This document shows positions 1-6,446 of a stretch of DNA of 6,446 nucleotides, piece after piece. Source of the stretch: Pseudomonadota bacterium. Its GTDB lineage: Bacteria; Pseudomonadota; Gammaproteobacteria; Xanthomonadales; Xanthomonadaceae. Location: the NCBI GenBank assembly GCA_025355485.1, contig JANXZP010000016.1, forward strand, positions 1 through 6,446, given 5' to 3'. Below the pieces are notes generated by a model. That model was not told the origin of the DNA, did not search any database, and was given only the letters and a program-made list of their open reading frames with translations. Numbering within the stretch: position 1 is the first letter of the stretch; each line of letters opens with the position of its first letter. The position numbers were made by a program, and so were the translations under genes.

Positions 1-1008
1 CTGGCCGTCGTGCGAATGACGATCGGCTAGCGCAACGCTGCGCTCGTATGCGCTTTCAAAGCTGGCCAAGGCTTCGGGATAACGCGCTTGGTTCAATCGC
101 ACCTGGCCGATCTTGGTCAGGGTTTCGGCCTGTTTCGACAAGGTCGTGTCGGTCAGGTCGCGCGGATCAAGACTTGCGAAGTAGCCGATCGCCTTGTCAC
201 CGACGCTGTCGAGCAGATCGAGTCGGCCGACTTTCTCGAGTTTCGGACGCAGGTCATCGAGCATGAATCCGAGCAGATCCTCGGCCTGCCCCTGGCGTCG
301 CTTAGCATCGTTGCTCGCAAGCTGGGCCTCGTTTCGGGCATGCAGTGCATCGTTGCGCGCAATCCAGGCGGTAACGGCCAGCACCAGCGCTAGTGTCATC
401 CCCGCGAGTGAAGCAATCACGATCGCGAGCATGCGCCGGTGGCGTCGTTGCGCTTCGCGTTGCCGCAGCTTGTCGAGATCGGTGCCGAGCAGGCCGGCGA
501 TCAGCTTGAGCAGGGCGAGGGCTCTGCCATCCTTGCCGGGCCGGATATCGGCGGCGATCGGCTCGGCGGGACGCTGGCCGAGCTGGCCGTCGGCCTCGAC
601 CTCGAATCGCAGCGCCTGCGGGAAGCATTCGCGCACGTCGCCTGCGTGCGGTTCGCCGGACACGATCAGGCAATAGATGCGATCGCTGCAGCCAAGGCGT
701 TTGAACGCCAGCACTTCCTCGTTGACCCAGCGCGAACTCGCGGCATCCGGCGAGCAGACCACGATCAGCGCATCCGAATCGGCCAGTGCGTCCTGCACGC
801 GCGCGCCGAGGTCGCCGGCGCTGGCCAGTTCCTCGCGGTCGCGGAAGATCGGATTCAGTCGTTCCGGCAGCGGGCCGAACTCGCCCGTCGATCCGCGCAG
901 CCGTTTCGGCACGCGATAGCCTTCAAGGTTGCGGTGCAGCCAGGCGGCCACGCGCGCGTCGCTGTGGCTGTAGCTGATGAAAGCGCGGTAACGGCGCGGA
1001 ACACTCAC
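1..1008 (-). CDS. TIR domain, one TM helix, TPR region; 3' end beyond window
   Basis: The first 336 codons are present, with no stop before the left edge. Residues 1-130 form a TIR domain: box 1 F10-I-S-Y-S-H-S-D17, a BB-loop-like R56-D-R-E-E-L, a strand around L81-IVVCSP and W94-V-N-E-E98, which matches the W-x-x-x-E pattern carrying the catalytic Glu of TIR NADases. Residues 177-195 are strongly basic and precede one hydrophobic helix (about 195-216). A charged, Ala/Asn-rich, coiled-coil-like stretch (217-245) follows, then helical sequence with at least one TPR-like unit (about 297-330). TIR domains of this kind can cleave NAD+ into signalling nucleotides; that activity is inferred here from motifs. 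The positive-inside rule places TIR in the cytoplasm and the TPR part in the periplasm. The GTG start at 1008 is chosen because GGGGAG lies 7 nt upstream and box 1 begins at residue 10. It lies 28 bp after the SLOG-SLATT gene, probably co-transcribed. The family call is firm; the role is not. Confidence 0.9.
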   Translation of the reverse strand, partial: MSVPRRYRAFISYSHSDARVAAWLHRNLEGYRVPKRLRGSTGEFGPLPERLNPIFRDREELASAGDLGARVQDALADSDALIVVCSPDAASSRWVNEEVLAFKRLGCSDRIYCLIVSGEPHAGDVRECFPQALRFEVEADGQLGQRPAEPIAADIRPGKDGRALALLKLIAGLLGTDLDKLRQREAQRRHRRMLAIVIASLAGMTLALVLAVTAWIARNDALHARNEAQLASNDAKRRQGQAEDLLGFMLDDLRPKLEKVGRLDLLDSVGDKAIGYFASLDPRDLTDTTLSKQAETLTKIGQVRLNQARYPEALASFESAYERSVALADRHSHDGQ

Positions 1009-1015
1009 ACAAGGA

Positions 1016-1021
1016 CTCCCC
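1016..1021 (-). promoter_or_regulatory. Shine-Dalgarno of the TIR gene
   Basis: The minus strand reads GGGGAG followed by a 7-nt spacer (TCCTTGT) and GTG at 1008. This supports the non-ATG start, since no in-frame ATG precedes the TIR core. It sits in the 28-bp gap after the stop of the upstream gene, which fits translation from a shared mRNA. Confidence 0.75.
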
Positions 1022-1036
1022 GTTCAACGTGTGCAC

Positions 1037-2767
1037 TCAGGTCAACTGGTTGTGCTCCAGCGGGCGCTGGCGGTGCATCAGCAACCACTCGGCGTGTTCT
1101 TCCAGGCAGGCGGCGCCGAGTGAACGCAGCGCTTCGCGCCGCATCGCATCGGTGTCGGACGCGTCGAACAGCATGCGTACGCGCTCGAAGATGCGCGCCA
1201 TGAATCGGTATTGCTTGATCAATTCCTTGTCGGCCTTCTTGAACGAGTACGCCTCGCGGACGCCGGCGATCAGCGGCAGCAGGCCCATCAGCATCTGCAG
1301 GTAGGGCTGCGCACCGGGCGCGATGCGCTGGCCGGCGACCAGCAACAGCAGCGCGATGCCTAGGCCCGTCCCCAGCGCGAGCATGCCGAGCGCGCGCGTC
1401 GTCGCGTGCTGGCGTTCGCGCAGGTGGGTCTTGCGAACGTAATAGCCGAGCTGCGCGCTGGGCGGATCGCGGTGTCCGATCCAGTTCTCGCCGACCCAGT
1501 CCAGCCACGCGCGGTCGTGGGTCCGCAGGCGGTCGCGATACAGGCTGGCGCCGCGCATGACGTGGCGGATCCAGCCGAGTTCGACGTCCTGTTTCTGCAG
1601 GAAGCTGTCGTGTGCGAACGCGATGCTGTCGGTCGGCACGACGTCGGCCAGGTGCCAGTACAACTGCACGCGCAGGCCTTCCGCGAGTGCGCGATAGTCT
1701 AGGTACTTGCGATGCCAGTCGCGCCGTGCACCGATTCGGTACACCACGTAACCCAAGGCGAACAGGCCAAGGAAGATCGCGATGAACCCGTTCGACAGGT
1801 TGAGTTCGCTGTAGCACATGAAGGCCAGGCCCATCAGCACCGCAAGTCCGTGGGTGAGCCGCAGGCTCTGGTCGACTCGGCGCTGGAAATGCACCGCGAG
1901 CCAGTCGGCGCGGCGATAGATCGCATCGAGCCGCGCCGCGGTCGGCGTGATCGGCGCGGGCGGCGCTTCCGGCAGCAGCCCCGTTGATGCGGTCGCGATC
2001 ATGGCGGCGTACTTGGCGGCATCGCGGTTGAATTCCTCCATCTGCTCGAACATCGCGCGGTAGTCGGCGGGGATCGGCGCATCGCCCGGCCGCGGGGCAT
2101 TCTCGGTCAACCAGCGTTCGTCGCCAGGCAGCAGGCCGTCGGCCGGGCCGCCATCGCTGCGATCGCGCGAACACACGATGTGGAAGACCAGGTCGTTCTC
2201 GTCGTCGGCCAGCAGGCTCGGCATCGCACTTCTGCGGCCCAGCGCCGGCATTTCCTCGTAGATATGGAAATGCACCACTTCAGCGGTGCCGCCCACGGCG
2301 GTGCCGGGGCGCCCATCCCACAGCGCAAGCAGTAACTGGCAATGCGATGAGATGAAGATGCCGAGCTGCGCGTACTGTTGCGAGCGTGCGACGCCCTGTT
2401 CGGCCAGATCCTCGCGGCGGACGCCGATCTGCAGCGACAACTCGCGCACCTCAACCCGCGCGAGCAGGCCGCGGAACTTCGCCAGCGCCTCCGGAGTGCG
2501 GAAATCGCGTTCGTACTCGGCGCGCGGCATCGGCAATGGCGCAAGCACTTCGATGCCCATCGCGAGCGCTTCCTCGGCCACGAGCTGGTCGCCGCCTTCG
2601 GCCAGTGCCGAAACCAGCAGCAACGGAAGCTGCGGAAATTCTGCTTGCAAGCGCAGGAAGAACCGGCGGATCGCCTCGCGCAGCGCGGGCTCTTCCGATG
2701 GCAACAGGTCGCGATGGGCGGTGAGCCCGATCGTAAGGCGTGCCTTCGCTGCGGTTGGCGCATCCAT
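1037..2767 (-). CDS. SLOG-type nucleotide-sensor domain fused to two SLATT-like membrane units
   Basis: This encodes 576 aa. Residues 10-170 look like a SLOG (LOG/DprA-like Rossmann) domain: I13-G-L-T-A-H-R19, then S53-A-L-A-E-G-G-D-Q-L-V-A64, a VLAPLP strand followed by E84-Y-E-R-D-F, and W150-D-G with GGT (159-161) before AEVV. Residues about 280-375 are SLATT-like: a charged helix, two TM helices (about 305-321 and 327-343) and Y358-RALAEGLR. Residues about 445-570 form a second similar unit: TM helices at about 458-479 and 487-503, then a charged E513-LIKQYRFM stretch and WLLMHRQRPL near the end. SLOG domains bind nucleotides or nucleotide-derived messengers. SLATT (SMODS- and SLOG-associating 2TM) domains are predicted membrane-disrupting effectors. 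The start at 2767 follows GGGA at 6 nt spacing; an in-frame ATG at 2794 (585 aa) has no visible ribosome site. Probably the first gene of an operon with the TIR gene. No profile search could be run, so the domain names rest on motif reading. Confidence 0.8.
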   Translation of the reverse strand: MDAPTAAKARLTIGLTAHRDLLPSEEPALREAIRRFFLRLQAEFPQLPLLLVSALAEGGDQLVAEEALAMGIEVLAPLPMPRAEYERDFRTPEALAKFRGLLARVEVRELSLQIGVRREDLAEQGVARSQQYAQLGIFISSHCQLLLALWDGRPGTAVGGTAEVVHFHIYEEMPALGRRSAMPSLLADDENDLVFHIVCSRDRSDGGPADGLLPGDERWLTENAPRPGDAPIPADYRAMFEQMEEFNRDAAKYAAMIATASTGLLPEAPPAPITPTAARLDAIYRRADWLAVHFQRRVDQSLRLTHGLAVLMGLAFMCYSELNLSNGFIAIFLGLFALGYVVYRIGARRDWHRKYLDYRALAEGLRVQLYWHLADVVPTDSIAFAHDSFLQKQDVELGWIRHVMRGASLYRDRLRTHDRAWLDWVGENWIGHRDPPSAQLGYYVRKTHLRERQHATTRALGMLALGTGLGIALLLLVAGQRIAPGAQPYLQMLMGLLPLIAGVREAYSFKKADKELIKQYRFMARIFERVRMLFDASDTDAMRREALRSLGAACLEEHAEWLLMHRQRPLEHNQLT

Positions 2768-2944
2768 GAGCGGTCCCGAAATCGTGCTTTGCATCGGTAG
2801 GCGAGCGTTGATGGCGACACTGTGCGGCTCATCACGCGACGCCGATCGACGCTTCCCCAGCGCGATGCACATTACTACGGTTCGGCATCGGCGGCGGGGT
2901 CTGGCAAAATAGGCGACCCCCGATCCCAGCCTAGCCGGAACTCC
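2768..2944. promoter_or_regulatory. Divergent intergenic region between SLOG-SLATT gene and prpD
   Basis: This 177-bp stretch must hold the start signals for both directions. On the plus strand, TTCGGC (2881-2886) and CAAAAT (2905-2910), 18 bp apart, make a weak sigma-70-like pair that would give prpD a leader of about 30 nt. On the minus strand, AGTAAT near 2870-2880 is the best -10-like hexamer, but no good -35 lies upstream. I see no clear operator or riboswitch. The prpD ribosome site is weak (GGAA, 4 nt before ATG). Confidence 0.35.
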
Positions 2945-4396
2945 ATGAGCCACCACGACATCCGCTCCGCCATTCGCCCCGATCCCGACCAGTCGATGCT
3001 GGACATCGCCGACTACGTGACCGGCTACACGATCGATTCCGACGAGGCATGGAATACAGCGCGCTACATGCTGCTCGATTCGCTGGCCTGCGCGATGCTC
3101 GCGATGAAACACCCGGCCTGCGTCAAGCACCTCGGGCCGATCGTGCCGGGTGCGACTCTTGCTGGCGGCGCACGCGTACCAGGCACATCATTCGAACTCG
3201 ACCCCGTGCAGGCCGCGTACAACATCGGCGTGCAGGTGCGCTGGCTCGACTTCAACGACACCTGGCTGGCGGCGGAGTGGGGGCATCCATCCGATAACCT
3301 CGGCGCGATCCTCGCGGTCGCGGATTACCTGTCGCGCAAGGCCGAGCGCGAGGGAGGCAAGTCGTTGAACGTACGCGACGTGCTCGGCTGGGCGATCAAG
3401 GCGCACGAAATCCAGGGTTGTTATGCCTTGTTGAACAGCTTCAATCGGATCGGGATGGATCACGTGATCTTGGTGCGGCTGGCGTCCACCGCCGTCGCCA
3501 CCGCGATGCTCGGCGGCAGCCACGAACAGATAGTCAATGCGGTGTCGCATAGCTGGATCGACAACGGTGCGCTGCGCACCTATCGACACGCGCCGAACAC
3601 CGGGCCGCGCAAGAGCTGGGCAGCGGGCGATGCCTGCCGTCGCGCGGTGACGCATGCCCTGAACGCAGTACGTGGCGAACCCGGCTATCCGAGCGCGTTG
3701 AGCGCGAAGACATGGGGCTTCCGGGATGTCGCGTTCAAGGGCAATCCGTTCACGTTCGAGCGCCCGTTCGGCAGCTACGTGATGGAGAACGTGCTGTTCA
3801 AGATCAGCTATCCGGCCGAGTTCCATGCGCAGACAGCGGTCGAGTGCGCGATGAAACTGCACGCCGAAGTGAAGGATCGTGTCGACGACATCGAGAAGAT
3901 CGTGATCCATACGCAGGAAGCCGGTGTGCGCATCATCGACAAGACCGGGCCACTGTCCAACTACGCCGATCGCGACCACTGCATCCAATACATGGTTGCC
4001 GTCCCGCTGATCTTCGGACGCCTGACCGCCGATGACTACGTCGATGAGATTGCAGCCGATCCACGTATCGACGCGCTGCGCGCGAAGATGACGGTCGAGG
4101 AGAACCCGCAGTTCACGAAGGACTACTTCGACCCGGGCAAGCGTTACATCGGCAATTCGTTGCAGGTCTTCTTTAGCGACGGCAGCTCGACGGAAAAGGT
4201 ATCGATCGATTACCCCATCGGCCATCGGAAACGTCGCGCCGAGGGTATTCCCGTGCTGCTGGCTAAGTTCGAGGCTGCCCTGCGTGGGCAGTTGCCGGCC
4301 GACAAGGCAGAGAGGCTGATGCACTTGAGCGCCCACCCGCAAAGGCTTGATGAGACCCCGATCCAGGCATTCCTGAACGATTTTGTGATGCCTTAA
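2945..4396 (+). CDS. prpD: 2-methylcitrate dehydratase PrpD
   Basis: This encodes 483 aa, the same length as E. coli PrpD as I remember it. It belongs to the MmgE/PrpD family of iron-sulfur-independent dehydratases. The enzyme dehydrates 2-methylcitrate to 2-methyl-cis-aconitate in the cytosolic methylcitrate cycle for propionyl-CoA breakdown, and the E. coli enzyme also hydrates cis-aconitate. Conserved blocks are visible throughout: W100-LDFNDTWLAAEWGHPSDN118, AHEIQGC near 153-159, SFNRIGMDHV near 165-174, R211-TYRHAPNTG and RKSWAAGDA230, GSYVMENVLFKIS near 276-288, ADRDHCIQYMVAVPL near 341-355, and YPIGH close to the C-terminus. The start at 2945 is chosen because it gives the family length and N-terminus; longer in-frame extension upstream shows no conserved sequence. 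No prpB, prpC, acnD, prpF or prpR is visible; neighbours are the divergent SLOG-SLATT gene and an OmpA gene. The sequence appears intact. Confidence 0.96.
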   Translation: MSHHDIRSAIRPDPDQSMLDIADYVTGYTIDSDEAWNTARYMLLDSLACAMLAMKHPACVKHLGPIVPGATLAGGARVPGTSFELDPVQAAYNIGVQVRWLDFNDTWLAAEWGHPSDNLGAILAVADYLSRKAEREGGKSLNVRDVLGWAIKAHEIQGCYALLNSFNRIGMDHVILVRLASTAVATAMLGGSHEQIVNAVSHSWIDNGALRTYRHAPNTGPRKSWAAGDACRRAVTHALNAVRGEPGYPSALSAKTWGFRDVAFKGNPFTFERPFGSYVMENVLFKISYPAEFHAQTAVECAMKLHAEVKDRVDDIEKIVIHTQEAGVRIIDKTGPLSNYADRDHCIQYMVAVPLIFGRLTADDYVDEIAADPRIDALRAKMTVEENPQFTKDYFDPGKRYIGNSLQVFFSDGSSTEKVSIDYPIGHRKRRAEGIPVLLAKFEAALRGQLPADKAERLMHLSAHPQRLDETPIQAFLNDFVMP

Positions 4397-4429
4397 CAAG
4401 ATGGTTGCGATGGCTTGAGGAACTTGTTA
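4394..4429. repeat. Inverted repeat spanning the prpD stop codon
   Basis: TAACAAG at 4394-4400 and CTTGTTA at 4423-4429 are perfect 7-bp reverse complements with a 22-nt loop, and the left arm contains the prpD TAA. A further TAACA at 4439-4443 could pair with TGTTA of the right arm instead. No T-tract follows, so it is not a typical intrinsic terminator. The stem is short and AT-rich, and chance is possible. Confidence 0.35.
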
Positions 4430-4551
4430 GCCTTGCGTTAACACGGGCTGATTCTGGCCGTTTGCTGTCAGTGCGAGTTGGCGTGTGCGGCATCGTCCGT
4501 CGCTGCATCAGGGTAACTAAAGCCTCTATGTCGTTTTACAAGGAGTTCAAC
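4397..4551 (+). promoter_or_regulatory. Region upstream of the OmpA gene, with strong ribosome site
   Basis: These 155 bp separate prpD from the ompA-type gene. AGGAG at 4541-4545, 6 nt before ATG 4552, is a strong Shine-Dalgarno and fixes the start even though the frame stays open upstream. I found no convincing -35/-10 pair: TTGTTA (4424-4429) has no good -10 partner, and the AT-rich TAACTAAA near 4514 lacks a -35. The ompA promoter is presumably here, since no prpD terminator is seen, but read-through from prpD cannot be excluded. Confidence 0.4.
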
Positions 4552-5637
4552 ATGAAAAAGAAAATCCTCTGCCTCGCCCTGTTCGGTGCGATGGGCGCGG
4601 CTCAAACCGTGATGGCGCAAGACTTCGATGACCGCTGGTATCTCACCGGCACAGCAGGCATGAATTTCCAGGACAACGCGCGCAATACCAATAACGCGCC
4701 GTTCCTCGGCTTTGGTATCGGCAAGCCGCTGAGTTCGGAGTGGTCGCTGGAACTGAATTTCAATTACCAGAACGCGCACAAGACAGCGAACAATCGTCTG
4801 TTCTGGAGCCAGTACGGTGGCTCTCTGGACGCGCTGTACCACTTCCGCAAGGAAGGCCGCAACTGGGGCCCGTACCTGCGCGGTGGCATCGGCTATCAGA
4901 AAGCCGATGAGGAAATCGACAATTCTCCGAGCCCGATCTCGCCGATCCATCGCAAGGACGGCCATGTCGCATTCGACGTCGGTGCAGGTCTCGAGGCCCA
5001 GTACGGTCGCTGGGGACTCCGTACCGAGCTTGGCGCGCGTTGGGACAACGACAGCGGCCACTCGAACAGCTATTACACCGACCTGCTGGCTTCGGTCGGC
5101 GTGACCGTGGCACTCGGCCCGGAGCCGATGAAAGCAGTTGAACCGGCTCCCGCTCCTGCACCGGTCGTCACTTGCGCCGACAAGGATTCCGACGGCGACG
5201 GCGTGAACGATTGCAACGACAAGTGCCCGAACTCGCCGGCTGGCCAGACCGTTGGTCCGGACGGTTGCCCGGTTCCGGTCACCATCGACCTGCGTGGCGT
5301 GAATTTCGACTTCGACAAATCGGTGCTGCGTCCAGACGCTGTTGCGATCCTGAACGAGGCGATCGAAGTGCTGAAGAAGTATCCGGCGCTGAGGGTTGAG
5401 GTTGCCGGTCACACTGACTCGATCGGTACCGACGCGTACAACCAGAAGTTGTCGGAGCGTCGCGCCAAGGCCGTGTTCGATTACCTGACCAGCAACGGTG
5501 TTGATGCCGGTCGCTTGGTGGGTCCGCACGGTTATGGCGAGAGCCGCCCGATCGCGCCGAACACCAACGCGGATGGTTCGGATAATCCGGAAGGCCGCGC
5601 GAAGAACCGTCGTACCGAGCTGAACGTCCAGAACTAA
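4552..5637 (+). CDS. OmpA/OprF-type outer-membrane protein
   Basis: This encodes 361 aa. Residues 1-22 are a Sec signal peptide (MKKK, hydrophobic core, VMA before Q23). Residues 23-190 show alternating aromatic/polar strands typical of an 8-stranded OmpA barrel. A Pro/Ala hinge (195-204, alternating A and P) leads to a short TSP3-like calcium-binding segment, D210-KDSDGDGVNDCNDKCP, with four cysteines (208, 221, 225, 239) spaced like the disulfide-bearing linker of OprF-type proteins. Residues 245-361 are the OmpA C-terminal peptidoglycan-binding domain: N251-FDFDKS, G286-HTDS and L300-SERRAKAV. D289 and R304 match the pair that holds diaminopimelate in E. coli OmpA (same 15-residue spacing). 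The protein anchors the outer membrane to the cell wall and may act as a slow porin. It has its own strong ribosome site and a terminator 24 bp after the stop, so it is probably monocistronic and highly expressed. ompA/oprF naming is not resolved from sequence alone. Confidence 0.95.
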   Translation: MKKKILCLALFGAMGAAQTVMAQDFDDRWYLTGTAGMNFQDNARNTNNAPFLGFGIGKPLSSEWSLELNFNYQNAHKTANNRLFWSQYGGSLDALYHFRKEGRNWGPYLRGGIGYQKADEEIDNSPSPISPIHRKDGHVAFDVGAGLEAQYGRWGLRTELGARWDNDSGHSNSYYTDLLASVGVTVALGPEPMKAVEPAPAPAPVVTCADKDSDGDGVNDCNDKCPNSPAGQTVGPDGCPVPVTIDLRGVNFDFDKSVLRPDAVAILNEAIEVLKKYPALRVEVAGHTDSIGTDAYNQKLSERRAKAVFDYLTSNGVDAGRLVGPHGYGESRPIAPNTNADGSDNPEGRAKNRRTELNVQN

Positions 5638-5660
5638 GGACGAAGGTTCATGCAGTACTC

Positions 5661-5691
5661 GAAGCCCGGCTTAGTGCCGGGCTTCTTTTTT
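5661..5691 (+). terminator. Intrinsic terminator after the OmpA gene
   Basis: GAAGCCCGGC, a TTAGT loop and GCCGGGCTTC form a perfect 10-bp GC-rich stem, followed directly by six T. It lies 24 bp past the ompA stop and isolates the next gene from read-through. Confidence 0.95.
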
Positions 5692-5721
5692 GTGATCAGG
5701 CTGCAGCTACGACGCTGTCAC

Positions 5722-5750
5722 TTGTATCGTCGGTGCTGTCTCCCTACACT
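5722..5750 (+). promoter_or_regulatory. Possible sigma-70 promoter of the 154-aa exported protein
   Basis: TTGTAT (5722-5727) and TACACT (5745-5750) are 17 bp apart. They match the consensus at 3 and 4 of 6 positions. Transcription would begin near 5757, giving a leader of about 25 nt with GGGAA at 5770-5774 as ribosome site. Its position just after the ompA terminator fits an independent unit. Sequence match only. Confidence 0.4.
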
Positions 5751-5780
5751 CCGAGATCATTCGCCCACCGGGAATTTGCG

Positions 5781-6245
5781 ATGCGCAGCTTCGCATTCGT
5801 CGTCGGTTCTATCCTCGCTACCTTGAGTGCCGCACAAGCGATTGCCGCGCAGGACTGTTCGCTGAAGTCGGTTCCGCAACCGCTGCCGCTGCGACCTACA
5901 GCGCTGCCACCGTTGAGTGCGGAACTGCCCGGCAGCGGACGCCAGCTCGGATCGCCCGATGGTGTGCTGGCCTACGCCAGCAACGAGACGCAAGCTGTTG
6001 ACAGGGTGTTGCTTCGCCTGCGGTTCGAGGGCTGCCAGAACGTCGCGCAGGCGACCGGATATGTGCCGCAGACGAAGTGGGACAACACACCGTATCGATT
6101 CAATGCCGGCGGCGACGGCAAGAAATTCAGCGCTGCCGATTTCTCGGCTTGGATGGAATCCAAAGGCATCCATGTCTCGAAAGGTGCGCCGCAGCCGATG
6201 CCCGCCGACCCCGCGGCGCAACCGCAATCGCCGCCCGGAAAATAA
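5781..6245 (+). CDS. Exported protein of unknown function, 154 aa
   Basis: I do not recognise a named family. Residues 1-23 look like a Sec signal peptide (M-R, hydrophobic FAFVVGSILATLSAA, AIAA before Q24), so the mature protein of about 131 residues is probably periplasmic. No lipobox is apparent: C26 follows AAQD, not an L-x-x-C pattern. The mature part starts with a Pro-rich stretch (32-50). It continues with a compact region (about 60-132) holding aromatic and charged residues, including VPQTKWDNTPYRFN (95-108) and FSAADFSAWMESKGI (116-130), and ends in a Pro/Ala/Gln-rich tail (136-153). Two cysteines, C26 and C84, could form a disulfide. The start at 5781 is preferred over an in-frame ATG at 5733 because GGGAA lies 6 nt upstream and the signal peptide begins there. 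It sits between the OmpA terminator and a converging methyltransferase gene. Confidence 0.75.
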   Translation: MRSFAFVVGSILATLSAAQAIAAQDCSLKSVPQPLPLRPTALPPLSAELPGSGRQLGSPDGVLAYASNETQAVDRVLLRLRFEGCQNVAQATGYVPQTKWDNTPYRFNAGGDGKKFSAADFSAWMESKGIHVSKGAPQPMPADPAAQPQSPPGK

Positions 6246-6275
6246 TCGCGACTCGAATCGCGCGCCGAGGGTGCT

Positions 6276-6446
6276 TCAGCGTTTGTCGAACCGGTAATGC
6301 GCGATCAGCCATTCGTTGCCGTCGCGATAGCCGAACAGTTCCGCGCAGGCCATCCAGAACATCCGCCAGCGCTGGCTCCAGACGCGCGCGTGTTCGGCGC
6401 CATACACGGTGCCCAGGATCTTCAGCACATCTTCGCGATGCGCATC
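6276..6446 (-). CDS. Cyclopropane-fatty-acyl-phospholipid synthase family methyltransferase, C-terminal 56 residues
   Basis: Only the last 56 codons and the TGA stop are in the window; the start lies beyond the right edge. The segment reads W23-SQRWRMFWMACAELFGY40, then N44-E-W and H50-Y-R-F near the end. This CAE-x-FGY...W...HY-x-F ending is typical of Cfa-family SAM-dependent methyltransferases (members about 400 aa), which add a methylene bridge to unsaturated acyl chains of membrane phospholipids or are related enzymes. The catalytic domain is not visible, so the exact substrate cannot be stated. It converges on the exported-protein gene with 30 bp between stop codons. Confidence 0.75.
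   Translation of the reverse strand, partial: DAHREDVLKILGTVYGAEHARVWSQRWRMFWMACAELFGYRDGNEWLIAHYRFDKR

Noticed and set aside
439..1203. Plus-strand open frame (254 codons) opposite the TIR gene
   Set aside because: It crosses the boundary between two well-supported minus-strand genes, and its product looks like low-complexity antisense sequence.
2768..3130. In-frame N-terminal extension of the SLOG-SLATT gene by up to 121 residues
   Set aside because: The extension runs antisense into the start of prpD, has no domain-like features, and a ribosome-site-like GGGA sits just before the ATG at 2767.
3188..4399. Long minus-strand open frame (403 codons) opposite prpD
   Set aside because: It mirrors a clearly conserved PrpD reading frame in GC-rich DNA, and its translation shows no recognisable motif.
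4468..5529. Long minus-strand open frame (353 codons) opposite the OmpA gene
   Set aside because: It is a shadow of a well-supported OmpA coding sequence with no motif or ribosome site of its own.
6247..6262. Small hairpin CGCGA-N6-TCGCG between the converging genes
   Set aside because: The 5-bp stem has no T-tract on either side, so it is not supported as a terminator and could occur by chance in GC-rich DNA.
1..6446. CRISPR arrays, tRNA or rRNA genes, insertion sequences
   Set aside because: No regularly spaced repeats, cloverleaf-like segments, transposase motifs or terminal inverted repeats were seen on reading both strands.

Overview
The window is GC-rich and densely coded, with no gene-free stretch over 300 bases. 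It looks like a gammaproteobacterial chromosome, probably Lysobacterales (Xanthomonadales), for example a Rhodanobacteraceae/Dokdonella-like organism. This rests on remembered protein resemblance only: an E. coli-length methylcitrate dehydratase, an OprF/OmpA-type porin, a Cfa-family methyltransferase tail and a TIR-TM-TPR protein of a type common in that group. The genus is a guess.

Left part (1-2767, minus strand): a two-gene operon. The upstream gene (1037-2767) encodes a predicted SLOG nucleotide-sensor domain followed by two SLATT-like two-helix membrane units. After a 28-bp gap with a clear Shine-Dalgarno, the second gene (GTG start at 1008) encodes a TIR domain, one membrane helix and the start of a TPR region, and runs off the left edge. 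TIR enzymes make NAD+-derived signals, SLOG domains bind such nucleotides, and SLATT segments are predicted membrane-disrupting effectors. The pair is therefore a plausible Thoeris-like or stress-response conflict system with a membrane effector. This is the most interesting part of the window.

Middle (2768-4396): a divergent intergenic region, then a complete prpD (2-methylcitrate dehydratase, 483 aa) on the plus strand, with no other propionate genes visible. A 155-bp intergenic stretch with a small inverted repeat follows.

Right part (4552-6446): an OmpA/OprF-type outer-membrane protein with a perfect intrinsic terminator; a promoter-like sequence and a 154-aa exported protein of unknown function; and, converging on the minus strand, the last 56 residues of a cyclopropane-fatty-acyl-phospholipid synthase family methyltransferase cut by the right edge. 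These are ordinary envelope housekeeping genes. They show no evident functional link to the TIR/SLOG-SLATT operon, although all act in or on the cell envelope.
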